Both the position numbers and the translations under genes were made by a program. The notes below the pieces were generated by a model. That model worked only from the letters and a program-made list of their open reading frames with translations, searched no databases and was not told where the DNA came from. Shown piece by piece: positions 45,268 to 55,298 of a stretch of 64,000 nt of DNA (position 1 is the stretch's first letter; each line of letters begins with the position of its first letter). The stretch is taken from contig NZ_VFMX01000001.1 of NCBI RefSeq assembly GCF_006715285.1, forward strand, positions 372,001-436,000. The letters are read 5' to 3'. Source of the stretch: Arthrobacter sp. SLBN-83 (GTDB lineage Bacteria > Actinomycetota > Actinomycetes > Actinomycetales > Micrococcaceae).

Positions 45268-46479
45268 TCAGCTCAGGTAGCCGTTCGGATTGAGGACGTA
45301 CTTGGTGGCCGCGCCGGCGTCGAACTCCGCGTAGCCCTTCGGTGCGTCCTCCAGCGGGATGGCCTTGGCGTTGACGTTCTTGGCGATGCTGACCTTGTCA
45401 TTCAGGATGGCCATCATCAGCTGCCGGTTGTACTTCATCACAGGGCATTGGCCCGTGGTAAAGCTCAGCGACTTCGCCCAGCCGGTGCCGAGGCTCAGGC
45501 TCAGGGAGCCCTTCTTGGCTGCCTCATCGATGCCGCCCGGATCGCCGGTGACGTACAGGCCGGGAATACCCAGCGCGCCGCCCGCCGCCGTGATGTCCAT
45601 CAGGGTGTTCAGCACGGTTGCGGGTGCTTCCTGCGCGCCCTTGCCATGGCCGCGGGCTTCGAAGCCCACCGCGTCAACGGCGCAGTCGACCTCAGGAACG
45701 CCCAGGATCTGCTCGATCTGGTCCTTCGGCTCGCCCTGGGTGAGGTCCACGGTTTCGCAGCCGAAGCTGCGCGCCTGCGCCAGCCGGCCCTCGTTCATGT
45801 CGCCCACAATCACGACGGCGGCACCCAACAGGTGTGCGCTGGTGGCCGCCGCGAGGCCCACAGGACCAGCCCCGGCGATGTACACCGTGGAACCGACACC
45901 CACGCCCGCTGTGGTGGCGCCGTGGAACCCCGTGGGGAAGATGTCCGAGAGCATGGCCAGGTCCATGATCTTCTCCATGGCCCGGTCCTTGTCCGGGAAC
46001 TTCAGCAGGTTCCAGTCCGCGTACGGCACCAGGACATAGTTGGCCTGGCCGCCCACCCAGCCGCCCATGTCCACGTAGCCGTAGGCGCTGCCGGGGCGGT
46101 CCGGGTTCACGTTCAGGCAGATGCCGGTCTTGCGTTCCTTGCAGTTCCGGCAGCGGCCGCAGGCAATGTTGAACGGAACCGAACAGAGATCGCCGACCTT
46201 AATGAACTCGACGTCCCGGCCCACCTCCACCACTTCGCCAGTGATTTCATGGCCCAGCACCAGGTCTGGCGGGGCGGTTGTGCGCCCGCGGACCATATGT
46301 TGGTCCGAGCCGCAGATGTTCGTGGCCACAGTTTTCAGGATCACCCCGTGGTTAACCGGGCGTCCCACGTTCGCGGGGTTGACCCCTGGCCCGTCCTTGA
46401 GCTCGAACGTTGGGTAGTCAATGTCGATTACTTCAACCTTGCCCGCTTCTTTGTAGGCAACGGCTTTGTTCCCTGTCAT
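45268..46479 (-). CDS. fdhA: Glutathione-independent formaldehyde dehydrogenase (zinc)
   Basis: A 403-residue zinc-dependent medium-chain dehydrogenase. Catalytic zinc region Cys56 in NICGSDQH and His77 in LGHEITGE; structural zinc cysteines Cys107, Cys110, Cys113 and Cys121; Rossmann motif GAGPVGLAAA. The insertions GYVDMGGWVGGQANYVLVPYADWNLLKFP and SLSLGTGWAKSLSFTTGQCPVMKYNR are those of Pseudomonas formaldehyde dehydrogenase, which oxidises formaldehyde with tightly bound NAD+. Probably formaldehyde detoxification. Confidence 0.9.
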   Translation of the reverse strand: MTGNKAVAYKEAGKVEVIDIDYPTFELKDGPGVNPANVGRPVNHGVILKTVATNICGSDQHMVRGRTTAPPDLVLGHEITGEVVEVGRDVEFIKVGDLCSVPFNIACGRCRNCKERKTGICLNVNPDRPGSAYGYVDMGGWVGGQANYVLVPYADWNLLKFPDKDRAMEKIMDLAMLSDIFPTGFHGATTAGVGVGSTVYIAGAGPVGLAAATSAHLLGAAVVIVGDMNEGRLAQARSFGCETVDLTQGEPKDQIEQILGVPEVDCAVDAVGFEARGHGKGAQEAPATVLNTLMDITAAGGALGIPGLYVTGDPGGIDEAAKKGSLSLSLGTGWAKSLSFTTGQCPVMKYNRQLMMAILNDKVSIAKNVNAKAIPLEDAPKGYAEFDAGAATKYVLNPNGYLS

Positions 46480-46780
46480 CTATCACTCCTATAGTCAGGC
46501 GTCCGGTGGGACGGCCATGATCTGGGTAGGTGGGACATCCCTCGGGGAAACAGCCCTGGCCCGTCGGTGCTTCCTGATACTTGGCGTGGTCAGATACCGG
46601 TTCCCGGGTGGGGATTCGCCCAGTCTAGGCACGGCCCCCCAAGCGGTCTAGGGGTAGGAAGCCCCTTGTTTACCGGAGTATTCACAGGGGAAGTTCCTAT
46701 AGTGGCCTACGCTGCACCAACCGGCCCCCAGACCGCCGGCTGGCCGCTTCCCAGGCAAGTTCCACCTTGAGGAGAACGGC
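46480..46780. other. 301-base divergent intergenic region
   Basis: Lies between fdhA (leftward) and an aldo/keto reductase (rightward). It holds a TATAGT -10-like box at 46698-46703 and a short dyad GGGG-taggaa-gCCCC near 46651. I see no open frame with protein-like composition and no RNA structure that I can name. Confidence 0.5.
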
Positions 46781-47755
<975 letters not shown>

Positions 47756-47950
47756 GTTCCGGGGAACCGCTGGGGGCGGCCCTTCCGCGCATAGGCGTTG
47801 CCGGCCGGCAACGGTTACGCGGGCCCGGGCCGCCCACGCGGGAAGGGCGCCACTAGGCGCAATTTACAACGGCGGCGCGGGGCTGGCGTAGGGTGGTTCC
47901 TACGGCTGAAGCAAGCGGCCGCTCTTTTCTTTGTGTGCGGAGCCCGTTTC

Positions 47951-49672
47951 ATGTCCGACAAACCTGCCCTCCGGGCCCTTGCTGAATCCTCCTTCGCCCT
48001 GCCCCACCTCCGGGACGGCCAGTTGGCCGGCATGGCCGCCCTCGTCGAAGGCCGCGACGTCCTGGCCGTGATGCCCACCGGCTACGGGAAATCCGCCATC
48101 TACCAGGTCGCAGCACTGCACCTGCACCAGCAGACCGGGCGTCCCGCCGTCGTGGTTTCACCGCTGATTGCCTTGCAGGAAGACCAGCTGGACGGGCTGT
48201 CCCAGGACCTCGGGACCGATGCGGCTGTGGCGATCAACTCCTCGCACAGCGACGCGGACGTCGAAGCGTCGTGGAAGGCGGCTGAGGACGGCACGGCCGT
48301 GTTCGTATTCCTTGCCCCGGAACAGCTGGCCAAGCAGTCGACCGTGGACCGGATCAAGGCCCTGGACATCTCGCTGTTCGTGGTGGACGAGGCCCATTGT
48401 GTCTCGTCCTGGGGGCATGACTTCCGCCCGGACTACCTGTCCCTGGGCAATGTCCGTGAACAGCTGGGCAATCCGCCTGTGGCCGCCCTGACCGCCACCG
48501 CCTCCCCTCCGGTGCGCGACGAGATCGTGGAGCGGCTGGGCATGAAGGACCCGCTGGTCCTGGTCCGCGGCTTCGACCGGCCCAACATCCGCCTGGATGT
48601 GGTCCGGCACCACGAAGACAAGGGCAAGCGCAAGGCAGTGCTGGAGCAGGTCGCGGATCTGGCCAGGAAGGGGCAGGGGCTGCTCTACGCCGCCACGCGG
48701 AAGGACACGGAGAAGTACGCGGCCAAGCTGGCCAAGGAAGGGCTCCGCGCGGAGGCCTACCACGCGGGCCGTTCGGCCGCGGACCGCGAACATATCCACG
48801 AGCTGTTCCTGGGCGACAAGCTGGACGTGGTGGTGGCCACCACCGCGTTCGGCATGGGCATCGACAAACCGAATGTCCGCTTTGTGGTCCACGCCGACAT
48901 CCCCGAATCGCTGGACTCCTATTACCAGGAGATCGGGCGGGCAGGCAGGGACGGCGATCCGGCCTCGGCCGTGCTGCACTACCGCTCCGAGGACTTGGGG
49001 CTGCGCAAATTCTTCGGCACCCACTCCCCTGATCCCGATTCGCTCCTGGCGGTGCTGAAGGTTCTCAAGGCTGCCCACGCCGCCACCCCAAAGTCTTCCC
49101 TCGCAGAGCTGACCGGCTTCAAACCCCGCCGCGTGACGGGCCTGGTGAACCAGCTGGAGGAAATCGGCGCGGTGGCTGTTGGCAAGCGGGGCGTCCGGCT
49201 GACGTCCAAAGCCAAGCTGCCCACGCTGGTGGGCGACGCCGTCGAACTCGCCGAGGCCCGGCAACGGGTGGACCAGTCCCGCCTCACCATGATGCGCGCC
49301 TACGCGGAGACGGACGGATGCCGCCGGCAGTTCCTGCTGGGCTACTTCGGCGAGGACATGCCCGAGCCCTGCGGGAATTGTGACGGCTGCGCCGCCGCTG
49401 CCGATGCTCCCGCCGACACAGCTAAGGACGGCAAGCCGGACAAGAAGGCCGGCAGGAAACAGCAGGGGGCAGCGGCCGACGGCGGCGGCCAGGTTTCCGC
49501 CGACGGTGACGATCCGTTCCCGCTCCAGTCAGCAGTGGTCCACAAGGAATGGGGGCCCGGCCTGGTCATGCGGCACGAGGACGATGTAATTACCGTTCTC
49601 TTCGAACAGGAAGGGTACAAGACCCTGTCCCGGTCCGCCGTCGTGGAGAACGAACTCCTCAAGCCAGCTTAG
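47951..49672 (+). CDS. recQ: RecQ-family DNA helicase with UvrD/PcrA-like C-terminal Tudor segment
   Basis: A 573-residue superfamily 2 helicase. Walker A MPTGYGKS (41-48), DEAH box 146-149, motif [12 protein letters not shown], and the RecQ zinc cysteines Cys457, Cys474, Cys477 and Cys480. A short winged-helix region lies between the helicase core and the zinc site rather than after it in the usual way, and there is no HRDC domain. A charged Lys/Gly linker leads to residues 525-570 ([32 protein letters not shown]), which resembles the RNA-polymerase-binding Tudor domain of PcrA/UvrD. ATG 47951 is the first start inside the conserved part. Confidence 0.88.
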   Translation: MSDKPALRALAESSFALPHLRDGQLAGMAALVEGRDVLAVMPTGYGKSAIYQVAALHLHQQTGRPAVVVSPLIALQEDQLDGLSQDLGTDAAVAINSSHSDADVEASWKAAEDGTAVFVFLAPEQLAKQSTVDRIKALDISLFVVDEAHCVSSWGHDFRPDYLSLGNVREQLGNPPVAALTATASPPVRDEIVERLGMKDPLVLVRGFDRPNIRLDVVRHHEDKGKRKAVLEQVADLARKGQGLLYAATRKDTEKYAAKLAKEGLRAEAYHAGRSAADREHIHELFLGDKLDVVVATTAFGMGIDKPNVRFVVHADIPESLDSYYQEIGRAGRDGDPASAVLHYRSEDLGLRKFFGTHSPDPDSLLAVLKVLKAAHAATPKSSLAELTGFKPRRVTGLVNQLEEIGAVAVGKRGVRLTSKAKLPTLVGDAVELAEARQRVDQSRLTMMRAYAETDGCRRQFLLGYFGEDMPEPCGNCDGCAAAADAPADTAKDGKPDKKAGRKQQGAAADGGGQVSADGDDPFPLQSAVVHKEWGPGLVMRHEDDVITVLFEQEGYKTLSRSAVVENELLKPA

Positions 49673-49708
49673 GTACGCTTAGGGGACCTCCAACGAAAGG
49701 CCCCCGGC

Positions 49709-50911
49709 GTGGAAGTACCTGCGTTTGCCTGGACCCTGACCATTGCGGGAATCGTGGGGCTGCTGGCCTTCGACTTCTTCTTCCATGTCCGGAAGGCGCA
49801 CACCCCCACCATCAAGGAGTCGGCCACCTGGTCGGCGGTTTACGTGGGAATTGCCGTGCTGTTCGGGCTGGGGGTGCTGCTGTTTGGCGGCCCCGACATG
49901 GGCACGGAGTACTTCGCCGGCTACGTCACGGAGAAGGCGTTGTCAGTGGACAACCTCTTCGTCTTCCTCATCATCATGGCCAGCTTCAAGGTGCCGCGGG
50001 CGGACCAGCAAAAGGTGCTGCTGTTCGGAATCGTGTTCTCCCTGATCGCGCGCACGGCGTTCATCTTCCTGGGTGCGGCATTGATCAACAGCTTCGCCTG
50101 GGTGTTCTACATCTTCGGGCTCATCCTGCTGCTCACCGCCGGCAACCTGCTCAAGCCGGACGACCACGACGACGACTCCGAAGGCCTGGTGGTCCGGCTC
50201 GCCCGGAAGGTCCTGCCGGCGTCGCAGCACTACGACGGGGACAAGCTCTTCACCGTGGAGAACGGCAAGCGGGTCCTGACGCCGATGCTGCTGGTCATGG
50301 TGGCCATTGGCGGCACGGACATCCTGTTCGCCCTGGACTCCATTCCGGCGATCTTCGGCCTGACCCAGAACGTGTTCATCGTCTTTACCGCCACCGCTTT
50401 TTCACTGATGGGTTTGCGGCAGCTGTTCTTCCTGATCGACGGCCTGCTGGACCGGCTGATCTTCCTCTCCTACGGCCTGGCGGCCATCCTCGGCTTTATC
50501 GGCGTGAAGCTCATCCTGCACGCCCTGCACGAGAACACGCTGCCGTTCATCAACGACGGCGAACACGTCAACGTGGTGGAAGTCACTACCGGAGTCTCCC
50601 TGGGCGTCATCCTGGGCGTCCTGCTGGTGACCATCCTGGCGTCCGTCTTCAGCCCCAAGGGCAAGGCCAAGAACGCGGTATCCGGGGCCCGTCGGCACGC
50701 CACCGAATACCTGGACCTCACTTACGAAACAGACATGGCCGAACGCGACAAGATCTTCGCCAGGATGTGCCGCGAGGAGACCCAGATCCGCAAGCTGCCC
50801 GAGAAGTACAAGCGACTGGTCCGCGACGAGACCGAGTTCATGGAGCTGCTGCACAACGCCCACGCGGAGCATGACAAGGCCCAGGTCCGGGCAGCCGCAG
50901 CCGAGGGCTGA
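49709..50911 (+). CDS. TerC-family membrane protein (Alx-like)
   Basis: A 400-residue protein with about nine helices. It shows the TerC pattern EYFAGYVTEKALSVDNLFVFLII, GTDILFALDSIPAIFGLTQNVFIVFTATAFSLMGLRQLFFLIDGLLDRL, with membrane Asp residues that bind a divalent metal. Alx/TerC relatives export manganese, some of them to metallate secreted proteins. The GTG start lies 36 bases after the recQ stop, so no manganese riboswitch can fit. The cytosolic tail (about 60 residues, highly charged) is longer than usual. Confidence 0.9.
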   Translation: MEVPAFAWTLTIAGIVGLLAFDFFFHVRKAHTPTIKESATWSAVYVGIAVLFGLGVLLFGGPDMGTEYFAGYVTEKALSVDNLFVFLIIMASFKVPRADQQKVLLFGIVFSLIARTAFIFLGAALINSFAWVFYIFGLILLLTAGNLLKPDDHDDDSEGLVVRLARKVLPASQHYDGDKLFTVENGKRVLTPMLLVMVAIGGTDILFALDSIPAIFGLTQNVFIVFTATAFSLMGLRQLFFLIDGLLDRLIFLSYGLAAILGFIGVKLILHALHENTLPFINDGEHVNVVEVTTGVSLGVILGVLLVTILASVFSPKGKAKNAVSGARRHATEYLDLTYETDMAERDKIFARMCREETQIRKLPEKYKRLVRDETEFMELLHNAHAEHDKAQVRAAAAEG

Positions 50912-51073
50912 ACCCTTCACTTACCGGGCCGGGCCTGCCTTGTTATCCCGGTGCGTTGTCCTTGTCGTGGGCCTGCCCGGCTGTTTGTCAGTCCCTCTTG
51001 CTACGTTTGATTCAGCCACACATACAGGGCCACGGAAACCGTCTTCGGGCCCCGCTGTCATTGGGGAGGACCC

Positions 51074-54000
51074 GTGTTTTTGCTCGACGCTGGTGTTGAA
51101 GCCGGCTCAAGTGCGCCGCCGGACCTGATCTTCTCGGCCAGTGACCTGGTGGCTGCGTCCGAGTGTGAGTACCGCACGCTCCGGGTCCTGGACGAAAAGC
51201 TGGGCCGTGCCCCCAAAGCAGATTTTCCTGATGACGAAATGCAGAAGCGAGCCGGCGAGCTGGGCGACCGGCACGAGCAGACCGTGCTTGCCAGCCTGGT
51301 GGCGAAGTACGGCGAGTGGGATGCCAGCCGGGGCTCGGGCGTCTACTCGCTGGAGCGGGGCCAGAACCTGCGCGGCGAGCTGCAGGCAAAGCACGCGGAG
51401 ACCGAACTCGCCCTCCGGTCCGGGGCGGACGTGGTGTTCCAGGCCACCTTCTTCGACGGCGAATTCCTGGGTTACGCGGACTTCCTGGTGAACGAGGCCG
51501 CCGGGACGGGGAGCCCGGGGCGGTACGAGGTCTGGGACACCAAGCTCGCCCGGCACGCCAAGGTGGGGGCCCTCCTTCAGCTTGCCGCTTACGGCGACCA
51601 GCTCCTGGGCATGGGGCTGGAGCCATCACCGGTGGTCACCCTCGTGCTCGGCACCCGGGTGGATGACGACTGGCTGCGGAGCAGCCACTCGCTGCCGGAC
51701 CTGCTGCCCGTGTTCCGGGAACGGCGCCAGCGCTTCCGCCAGCTCACGGCCGGCCACCGTGCGGGCGATGCCCGGGTGCAGTGGCAGCAGCCCGGCGTCG
51801 TGCACTGTGGGCGCTGTGACTACTGTGCGGAGCAGGTCAAACTGCACAGGGACCTACTGATGGTGGCCGGCATGTCCGTGGTCCAGCGGCGGAAACTGCA
51901 CGAAATCAACGTCACCACCATCGACGAACTGGCAGCCATGCCGGCCTCGGAAGCAAAGAACTCCGTGGTCCGGCTCCGTGCCCAGGCTCGCATGCAGCTG
52001 GGACTGGATGAAGCGGCCGGATCCCGCACCTTCGTGAAGGATGGTGAGCCGCACACGGTCTCCTACACCGTCCTTCCGGAGAATTCGATCGGGTCCCTTC
52101 CGGCGCCCAGTGCCGGGGACATTTTCTTCGACTTCGAGGGCGATCCGCTGTGGCAGGATCCCGCCACCGGTGCCTGGGGCATCGAGTACCTCTTTGGCGT
52201 CATCGAGGCCCCCGTGCCGGGGGTCGAAGGCGATCCGGTGTTCCGTCCGTTTTGGGCACACTCCCGCTCCGGGGAACGCCGCGCCTTCCTCGACTTCCTG
52301 GACTACGTGGAGAAGCGTCGTGCCACCTACCCGGACATGCACGTCTACCACTACGCCCCGTACGAAAAGACGGCACTGCGAAATCTTTCCCTGGTCCACC
52401 AGGCCGGAGAGGACAGAGTGGATGACTGGCTGCGGCAGGGGCTGCTGGTTGACCTCTACGCCACGGTGCGGCATTCCATCCGGATTTCAGAGGCGTCGTA
52501 CTCCATCAAGAAGCTTGAACCGCTCTACATGGGAGACAACCTGCGGTCCGGGGACGTCAAGGACGCGGGCGCCTCGGTGGTGGCCTACGCCGCGTATTGC
52601 GCCGCCCGTGATGAAGGGCGCCGCGAGGACGCTGATGCCATCCTGGCTTCCATCTCCGACTACAACCAGTACGACTGCCTCTCCACGCTGCGGCTGCGGG
52701 ACTGGCTGCTCCAGCTGGGAGAGGATGCCAGTGCTTCGCAGGAGCGCGGCCGGACAGCAGGCGGGATGGATGAAGGCGGGCTTGATGCAGCCGCAATTGG
52801 TCCGGAGGCCGGCCCGGGCGGGCTACCCGGGATTGCCGCAGATGCTGGTGGCGACGCGGTTCCTGCCGAGGAGACACCGGAGGAGGGCAGGTTGCGCGAG
52901 TACCTGGCTGCCCTGCCGGACAACCGCCCCTGGACTGATGACGAACGTGCCATCGCCATGGTGGCAGCCGCCACAGGCTATCACCGGCGCGAACGCAAGC
53001 AGTTCTGGTGGCAGCACTTCGACCGGGTCGAGGCGCCGGTGGACAACTGGTCCGGCCAACGGAACGTCTTTGTCGTTGAATCGGCCGAAGTTTCCTCCGA
53101 CTGGGCGCTGGCGAAGGCGACGGAAAAGATGCGCACGCGGGTCCTGAAGCTTCGCGGCACCATGACCGAGGGATCTGATTTCCGTGCCGACTCCACTTGG
53201 TGCCGCTTGTACGATCCCCCGGCGCCGGACGGCATGGCCGCCCCCAATGCGGCACCCGGCGCACGGGCCTACACCTTCAAGACCCGCATTGATGACCTAT
53301 GGGCAGCTCCCGACAATCCGGAACACACCATCATCACTATTTCGGAGCGGGAGTCCAAGAAGGTTGCCGCCTATTCACACATACCGGTGGCCCTGACGGA
53401 GGACCAACCGGTGGCCACCGTCAGTATCGAGGCAGCAATTGCTGAACTAGCCCGTGCCGTCGGCTCCACACTGCCGTCCCTCCCCGCGCAACCCGGCCTG
53501 GACATCCTGCGGAAGCTGCCACCGCGGTTCCGCTCTCTCCGGGGACCTGCTGAGGTACGGCACGGCAACGATGGCACGGCGGATTACGCAGGCGCCATCA
53601 CTGAATCCCTGCGGGACCTGGACCACTCCTACCTGGCGGTGCAGGGGCCTCCGGGAACGGGCAAGACCTACGTCGGCGCCCATGTCATTGGCAGGCTCGT
53701 CGCCGAAGGCTGGAAGATCGGCGTGGTGGCCCAGTCGCACAACGTGGTGGAGAACCTGCTATGCCGCGCCATCGAGGACGGTGATGTCGATCCGTCCTGT
53801 GTGGCCAAGAAGCTGAAAGACCCCCACGAGGTCCCGTGGAGTTTGACCGCTGACGGAGATGTGGCGCGCCTGCTGGCCTCTCCGGGCGGGTGCTTGGTGG
53901 GCGGTACGGCATGGGTCATGACCGGCAAGGAGGTGCCGCCGGGGTCGCTGGATCTGCTGGTCATCGACGAGGCCGGCCAGTTCTCGTTGGCCAACACGCT

Positions 54001-54760
54001 CGCGGTGTCCCGCGCGGCGAAGCGGCTGCTCCTTCTGGGCGACCCCCAGCAACTCCCGCAGGTCTCCCAGGGCGCCCACCCGGAACCGGTGGATGAATCG
54101 GCCCTCGGCTGGCTGGCCGCCGGGCACGCTACGCTTCCCGCGGCCCTGGGCTACTTCCTCGCCGACACCTGGCGCATGCATCCGGAACTGTGCCGCGCCG
54201 TATCCAACCTCAGCTACGAGGGAAAGCTGAAGTCGGCTCCGGCCACGGCCCACCGCGAACTGGAGCGGGTGGCACCCGGGGTGGAGACCGTCCTCGTCAA
54301 CCACACCGGCAACACTACGGCTTCCAAGGAAGAGGCCGAGGAAGTGGTGCGGCAGGCCCAACGCCATCTGGGCCTGAAGTGGACTGCCGGCGCCGGCAGC
54401 GAAGCGCGGCCGCTGGAGCAGCAGGACCTGCTGGTGGTGGCCGCGTACAACGCCCAGGTCCACCTGATCCGAAGGCATCTGTCAGAGGCTGGACTGCCGA
54501 AGGTTCGCGTGGGCACGGTGGACAAGTTCCAGGGCCAGGAGGCGCCCGTGGTGTTTGTTTCGATGGCGTGCTCTGCTGTGGCCGAGGCACCCCGGGGCGC
54601 AGAGTTCCTGCTGAACCGGAACCGCATTAACGTTGCGGTTTCCCGTGGCCAGTGGCGCGCAGTCATCGTCCGGTCCCCCGAACTCACCAGCTACATGCCG
54701 CACAAGCCCGCGGCCTTGGAGGAACTGGGTGCGTTCATCGGCCTCAGCCCGCGGGAATAG
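51074..54760 (+). CDS. TM0106-type RecB-like nuclease fused to RNase H-like and SF1 helicase domains
   Basis: A 1228-residue protein. N-terminal RecB/Cas4-like nuclease: Cys31, acidic Asp136 (GYADFLV), Asp155 and Lys157 (WDTKLA), QLAAY motif, then Cys245, Cys248 and Cys251, an arrangement that fits a 4Fe-4S nuclease. A RNase H/DnaQ-like stretch starts at FFDFEGD (351-357). The C-terminal SF1 helicase has P-loop GPPGTGKT (858-865), Asp965-Glu966 (VIDEAGQF) and a late TVDKFQGQEAPVVFVSMA motif. GTG start with GGGGAGGA upstream. Probably DNA repair or end processing; partners unknown. Confidence 0.88.
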   Translation: MFLLDAGVEAGSSAPPDLIFSASDLVAASECEYRTLRVLDEKLGRAPKADFPDDEMQKRAGELGDRHEQTVLASLVAKYGEWDASRGSGVYSLERGQNLRGELQAKHAETELALRSGADVVFQATFFDGEFLGYADFLVNEAAGTGSPGRYEVWDTKLARHAKVGALLQLAAYGDQLLGMGLEPSPVVTLVLGTRVDDDWLRSSHSLPDLLPVFRERRQRFRQLTAGHRAGDARVQWQQPGVVHCGRCDYCAEQVKLHRDLLMVAGMSVVQRRKLHEINVTTIDELAAMPASEAKNSVVRLRAQARMQLGLDEAAGSRTFVKDGEPHTVSYTVLPENSIGSLPAPSAGDIFFDFEGDPLWQDPATGAWGIEYLFGVIEAPVPGVEGDPVFRPFWAHSRSGERRAFLDFLDYVEKRRATYPDMHVYHYAPYEKTALRNLSLVHQAGEDRVDDWLRQGLLVDLYATVRHSIRISEASYSIKKLEPLYMGDNLRSGDVKDAGASVVAYAAYCAARDEGRREDADAILASISDYNQYDCLSTLRLRDWLLQLGEDASASQERGRTAGGMDEGGLDAAAIGPEAGPGGLPGIAADAGGDAVPAEETPEEGRLREYLAALPDNRPWTDDERAIAMVAAATGYHRRERKQFWWQHFDRVEAPVDNWSGQRNVFVVESAEVSSDWALAKATEKMRTRVLKLRGTMTEGSDFRADSTWCRLYDPPAPDGMAAPNAAPGARAYTFKTRIDDLWAAPDNPEHTIITISERESKKVAAYSHIPVALTEDQPVATVSIEAAIAELARAVGSTLPSLPAQPGLDILRKLPPRFRSLRGPAEVRHGNDGTADYAGAITESLRDLDHSYLAVQGPPGTGKTYVGAHVIGRLVAEGWKIGVVAQSHNVVENLLCRAIEDGDVDPSCVAKKLKDPHEVPWSLTADGDVARLLASPGGCLVGGTAWVMTGKEVPPGSLDLLVIDEAGQFSLANTLAVSRAAKRLLLLGDPQQLPQVSQGAHPEPVDESALGWLAAGHATLPAALGYFLADTWRMHPELCRAVSNLSYEGKLKSAPATAHRELERVAPGVETVLVNHTGNTTASKEEAEEVVRQAQRHLGLKWTAGAGSEARPLEQQDLLVVAAYNAQVHLIRRHLSEAGLPKVRVGTVDKFQGQEAPVVFVSMACSAVAEAPRGAEFLLNRNRINVAVSRGQWRAVIVRSPELTSYMPHKPAALEELGAFIGLSPRE

Positions 54761-54814
54761 CCATCGGAGTGCGGTCAGGGGGAGGAGCCGCCTTCGGTAA
54801 ACGACTCCGGGTTA

Positions 54815-54851
54815 GCGGGGCCTCGTTGGGCGGGCGGGGCCTCGTTGGGCG
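54815..54851. repeat. Two tandem copies of an 18-base repeat
   Basis: GCGGGGCCTCGTTGGGCG at 54815-54832 and again at 54834-54851, in the 123-base convergent gap between the nuclease/helicase gene and acylphosphatase. No function is evident. Confidence 0.75.
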
Positions 54852-54883
54852 AGCGGGCGTGGTTGGAGCAAAGCCCGGGCCGG

Positions 54884-55195
54884 TCAGCCCACCCCGAAGC
54901 CGCGGTATTTTCCGCCGGCTTCGGACACCGAGCTGTCCACCCGCTCCACCCGGCCGGGAGTGCGGTCCGAGTTCAGCCAATCCAGCAGTTTGCGTACCTG
55001 TGGCTGGGGCCCTTCGGCAACCACGGATACCGAACCGTCGTCGAGGTTCTTCACCTCACCCGACAGTCCGAGGTCCTCCGCCGTACCCATCGTCCAGTAA
55101 CGGAAGCCCACACCTTGAACCATGCCGAACACCCGGGCGTCCAGCCGCACGCTGTCCTGGGTTGGGCCGTCCTGCGTGCGTTCATGCCTGCCCAT
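54884..55195 (-). CDS. acyP: Acylphosphatase
   Basis: A 103-residue protein with the acylphosphatase signature [12 protein letters not shown] and the catalytic Arg32 and Asn50 ([10 protein letters not shown]). It hydrolyses acyl phosphates such as carbamoyl or acetyl phosphate. The start at 55195 is set by AGGAGG and trims an arginine-rich non-family extension. It faces the large nuclease gene convergently. Confidence 0.9.
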   Translation of the reverse strand: MGRHERTQDGPTQDSVRLDARVFGMVQGVGFRYWTMGTAEDLGLSGEVKNLDDGSVSVVAEGPQPQVRKLLDWLNSDRTPGRVERVDSSVSEAGGKYRGFGVG

Positions 55196-55298
55196 GCCGG
55201 GCCTCCTAAGGAAACATCGGCCTGCCCAACCAGGTAGCAGCAGGTGCCGTTGTGAGTGTCGAACGACAGTAACCGCTGCCCGGTTGGGCACTCAACGC

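Noticed and set aside
45172..46494. 440-codon plus-strand frame opposite formaldehyde dehydrogenase
   Set aside because: No domain, odd composition, and it spans the 3' end of one real gene and all of another.
49673..49708. Possible yybP-ykoY manganese riboswitch before the TerC gene
   Set aside because: Only 36 bases separate recQ and terC; there is no room for the element.
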